A DNA stretch of 64,000 nucleotides, from NCBI GenBank assembly GCA_029959085.1, contig JARWIR010000091.1, positions 620,001-684,000 of the forward strand. The letters run 5' to 3'. The position numbers and the translations under genes are program-made. Below, in pieces: positions 59,930 to 64,000 of this stretch. Below the pieces are notes generated by a model. It had not been told where the DNA came from and made no database searches. It saw nothing but the letters and a program-made list of their open reading frames with translations. The DNA comes from Nemophila menziesii. Its lineage: Eukaryota; Streptophyta; Magnoliopsida; Boraginales; Hydrophyllaceae. How positions within the stretch are numbered: position 1 is the stretch's first letter; each line of letters starts with the position of its first letter.

Positions 59930-61610
59930 TCTTCATTTGCCTGATGATTTATGTGGTCCAAAACTGGCTCCTCCTGCCGGAGCCTATCCATTTATGTTGG
60001 TATTCACTTCATTATTGATTTGTAGATTTTGTAGCATCTACTCTTCCATCTTCCAATGGTAGCACATTTCATTTGTTTCATTTTGTCAATTTTTTTCATT
60101 ATTAGGCGAGTGAACATTTTTTTAGGGATATGACAGGGCTGTTTGGATGGCCGATTCTGTCTCTAGTTTGTTTGTGGATTGAAGGTCGCGATTTTGCTAG
60201 AGGTTTGGGGTGTTTTTTCAGCGTAGTCCTTCTTCTTTGAACGTTAATCCCAATTATATAGTTTCTCTGACTTGTTGTGCCTCACTTGTTGGTTGTGGTT
60301 TATACTTGTATGTAGTGTTGTAGTGTCAGGGTTCTAATGGTCAGTCACTGTTTGGTTGATAAGGTATGGGTTGGAGTATCGGGTAGGTTGGTGTTGTGTT
60401 AGTTAAAGAGTTTTGGTAGTGATTCTTTTGGTGGTTTTTGCGACTAGGTCATTGGTCTTGTAGCTACTAGATGGATGGTAGAGGAATTAATTTCTCTAGT
60501 GAGTTACATCTTTTCTAGTTCTAACTCATAAATGTTATGCCACTATGTTAATGGGTGGTTTGGTCTTAGTAGAAGGCTCTAGTGTGTTTTGGTATAGTTA
60601 ACTGAGTTCTTTGGTGGTTTCAATCCATTTGCCTGGTTTTGTTCCCTTAGGTTTCCGTTGCAGTTGGGGTTGCTTTTGTTGTGTATTTCTACTACGGTCT
60701 TGACTTTTGATATTTTACTTTTTTTTACATTGCTACTTTTCTTGGCCGATGTCCCTCCATGACGCTAGTGGTGATAGCCTATGTCATTAGAGTCGTTTCA
60801 CCGTGTTGGTAAAGATTATTTCTTTTAGTTTTTTCTTAATTTGGCCAATTCGTTTTGTTAATGTTGTGTAAGTTGGCTAGTGAATTCTAAAGGGAAAGGG
60901 ATGAATAGGATTAAGGATTGTAATAGAGAACTAAAATTCATATTAACAAATTTTGTAATCTAGGTTGAGAACTAAGCAAATATATAACGATGCAAATAAG
61001 ACTTAAATTAAAATATTCCTTCAATACACACATACATACACAAATAAAAAGAGATACGAATTAGTGAAATTGACAAAAAGATGTAAAGTGGTAAATAATA
61101 ATCTTTACTCCATTACCTAAGATTCTACGAACTTTTAGATTTTGAGTATCCTTTTCCCTAGAAGTCTTCCCCATCACCCTTGCACCGATAAGGAGTGATA
61201 ACACCTTTTTACCACTTCAATAGATATAGTAATCACCTTTGCATCCTTCTATCTCTTTCGAAGGTCTTCTTCATTTCACAGTGAAGGAAACAATCATCTC
61301 TTCAAGGTGATATAATAATCTCTTTAGAACTTCAAATATGTGTGCTAACCACATTCTTACCATTCTAATAAGTGTGTTTGAAAGACCATTATCACTTATA
61401 CTAGGTGTAATAAAAACCTCTTATGGAAAAATGACACACGCACTCCTTAACATTTTACAAAACTCATATCTTAAGCGAACATTACAATGATAAATAATCT
61501 AGTTATGAGTATATATAATTGGTGAGATGATTTTTGAACACTTTCTTTAGTAATCTTTGATGAATACTTTATGATTTGTGTGTTGCAGAGGTTATTTTTG
61601 AAGAAGAATA
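59930..61610. other. Non-coding segment of block C
   Basis: Colinear with 25870-27560 with small indels. The strongest local frame (LPDDLCGPKLAPPAGAYPF, 59937-60062) is partly shared between blocks but matches nothing I know. Confidence 0.6.
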
Positions 61611-61659
61611 TATATATATATATATATGTATATGAGAAAAACTTTCCAATGACTATATT

Positions 61660-63030
61660 ACAAATGGTCTAATAAGATTCAAATGTATGGTCATATAAGG
61701 TGCCTATTTGCATTCTTCTTTTTATGAGGATAATACAATCCAAGGCCCCAAATGTGGGAACTTTCTCTTTTAAATCCTAGTTAGAAAAAAATTATTTTTT
61801 AAGTCCCAATTTTTAACTTCCTGCTTTGGGTTTTTACTCTTTTACGCTCGCTCATACTAGGTACGGACCCATACTCGTTTTTGGGGGTCAATTCTATGAT
61901 TCAAGTTGGGTTGGGGGTTTTGATTTTTGCTTTTTTTTACTATGTGGGTACGGACCCATATATACATTAGTCCTTATCATATTAGGTTAATACTTAGATG
62001 GGCTGGCCCCATCAAGAACAAAAATTCAATGGGTCTGTACCCATACTTAACAAAACTGGGCTTTCTTGAACAAATAATTTTTAAACCATGTGGGCTGTAC
62101 CCATGTACAACAAAAACAAACACAATATTTAAATGGGCTGTACACATTATGTACAAAAAAAATACAACCTATAATGGGTAAGCCCCATTACAACCAACAT
62201 CTACACCGGGGTGGCCCCATCAGCAACATTCAACCCTTAATGGGGCTGGACCCATTTACGCAGTACATTAAAAAAAACAGATGAACATCAGATCGAGATC
62301 GAGATGGACCCCTTCGTGTTCTTGGTGATGAAAGGTGCTGGTGGCGATAGCTTTGATGGTCAAGCAGCGGTGGTGGTCGAGATCGAGCGTTGGTGTGCAG
62401 CTGCGGTGGTGGGAAGGTTGCGCTGAGCAGATCTGATGGTGTGCAGCAATGTCCTTCACGTTGGTGGTCTTCGTCGCTGGCTCTGATGCTCTGCTCGATG
62501 GGGGGCTGTCCTCCAGCGACGCGGTGGTGGTGTTGTTCGCGGTGACGGCGAAGGCGGCGCTACTTGGTTGGGGTTGGTGGATCTCGAACCTGGATGCGAT
62601 AATGGTGGTGGGGATGGTGGATCTCGACGACAGCGGCAGGGTATCGGTTGGTGGATCTCGACTGCAGCAGCAAGGTTGGGTTCGCTGTTCACAGAGAGTA
62701 GCAGGGGTGGTGGCAGTGATGAAGATGGTGGCGCTGGGGGTTGGGGTGGGGGTCTGCAAAGATGAAGAAAGAGGAGAGAGGAGGGGTTGGGGTCGGGGTC
62801 TGCAGCAGCGGTGATGGTGGTGAGGGTGGTAATCAGTGGTTTGGGGGTGGGAGTGTTCGGTTTACCAGAGAGAGAGAGAGAGAGAGAGAGCATCAGGAGG
62901 TGGTAGTCAGTGGTTTGGGGGTGGGGGGTGTTCGGCTTATCAGAGAGAGATAGAGCAGCAACAGAGTGAAAGAGAGGTAAGGGGCTCAGGTCATTAATGG
63001 GTTTGGGGGTAGGATTCTTGTGTATCTTTG
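61660..63030. other. Block C-specific insertion, GC-rich and repetitive
   Basis: Absent from block A. The first half has repeated GGGCTG-ACCCAT type segments (TGGGCTGTACCCATGTACAA, GGGCTGTACACATTATGTAC). 62320-62830 is GGTGGT-rich with GGTGGATCTCGA repeats. 62826-62960 has two copies of a unit (GTGGTTTGGGGGTGGG, then a GA tract). Long frames on both strands are low-complexity and I do not call genes. It may be another Pack-type element, ends not found. Confidence 0.55.
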
Positions 63031-64000
63031 TATGATTTTTTTGTTTGACCATTACCATTTTACCAACTTATATTCACCATCATCACCATTATCACTACCA
63101 AGAAAAAAAAATACAACCATCTTTTAATGGACACTGTAATTGGGTTCTTTTTTTTCTGAATTTTTTATTTAAAATATCATCAAATATCATTAACGTTGTT
63201 AGTTTTGGTTATTAAGTCTAGGGGAATGTTAGAAAAGAATATTATAGGAGAAATAAAACACTTGTTACACTATTATTACTTCATTATCATATCACCTCAA
63301 CAACATTTGCTACAACGTTAAAAAAACACTACACATGAAAAATATATGCAAATTAGTTTCAATTCGTTATGAAGTCATCAAAATTAACCCCCCGATTGAA
63401 ATCCTAAATCGAAGTTTCGTCCTAAATCGAAGTTTCGTGTATTTTAGATTCAATTAAACTCAAATCTAATTATAATAAAGATGGTGTTAAGTAGTCGTTG
63501 ACCCGTAAAGGTGTTGGTGATAAAGAATGTAGTAGGTGTGAAAGTTTGCTCATAATATGGGGATGTTGGTGAAAAGGTCTGCATGAGAGAAAAAGAAAAG
63601 CATTGAAAGAGAAAAGTAAATAGATATTATTTTTAATTGATTGGACAAAAATCTCTTTTAAACCTTTTTTCATATACGACATAATAATAAATTGGGGTTA
63701 TTGTTGAAAACATCCTCATTAAACTTTTTAATTGTTTTAATATCATAACAAACATAAATTGATAGAAAAGTATTTATTTGTAAAATTAAAATTTTTCTTT
63801 AATTAATTACACCAGATATGTTTTATTTGAAGAAAAAAAAGATAGGATACTATAAAAATTTTGATGGTAATATTTTTTATCTTTTATATGATTTTTATTA
63901 AATACCAATAAAAAATTCGTAGATATTATTTCCGAACTTCTTTACTATTTAAGCCCATCTTTATTTATTTTTAGATTTGCCCCTACCACCAACCACCAAT
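63031..64000. other. Non-coding end of block C
   Basis: Aligns with 28145-29575, with a gap of a few hundred bases (the 28790-29180 part of A is missing). The duplicated block continues past the window edge. Confidence 0.65.

Noticed and set aside
62268..63058. Overlapping frames of 163 and 200 codons on the minus strand
   Set aside because: Both are Pro/Thr/Ser low-complexity translations of a repetitive GC-rich stretch; overlapping frames on both strands argue for composition effects.

Overview
The window is nuclear DNA of a flowering plant, most likely a eudicot. It is AT-rich, its genes have many short introns with GT/AG borders, and it carries plant-type L1 LINEs, tRNA-derived SINEs, Mutator-like and hAT-like non-autonomous elements and fragments of plant gene families. 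I cannot name the species from sequence alone.

The backbone is a local multicopy cluster of one gene encoding an Rxt3-domain protein, the plant HISTONE DEACETYLASE COMPLEX 1 (HDC1) family. Copy A (1976-5925) is broken: it lacks the exon-2 splice donor, about 96 codons of exon 2, and all of exon 5. Copy B (exon 1 ending at 30682, coding 32034-36154) is intact, and its 12 coding exons join into a 607-residue reading frame. Copy C (exon 1 ending at 46668, coding to 52059) is intact from codon ATG 47884 but has a 1-base deletion after the ancestral ATG. All three keep a 21-nt exon followed by an 8-nt microexon.

A and C belong to a larger duplication. From about 4705/50840 to 29575/64000 the two blocks are colinear, apart from insertions and deletions that can be placed by comparison. 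Shared content includes an alpha-N-acetylglucosaminidase exon fragment, a LINE-derived RNase H fragment and a terminal-inverted-repeat element with an AAA-ATPase fragment. Block A later received two L1-like LINEs in head-to-head orientation (9129-15731 minus, 16110-22713 plus); block C preserves both empty sites. Block C instead received an hAT-like MITE (58195-58883) and other small insertions.

Between the copies lies transposon-rich DNA. Its main feature is a family of 1.5-1.7 kb (one about 3 kb with a nested member) non-autonomous Mutator-like elements at 17-1602, about 38524-41690, 39517-41242 (nested) and 43911-45426. They share termini (GGGTGAATTA at one end, GAGA at the other), have 9-bp AT-rich target duplications where measurable, a TATA-like box, unrelated GC-rich cores, and subterminal arrays built on GAGTACTC-type motifs. 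No RNA gene, CRISPR array or bacterial-type operon is present. Coordinates of unspliced exons and element ends were read by eye and may be off by a base or two.
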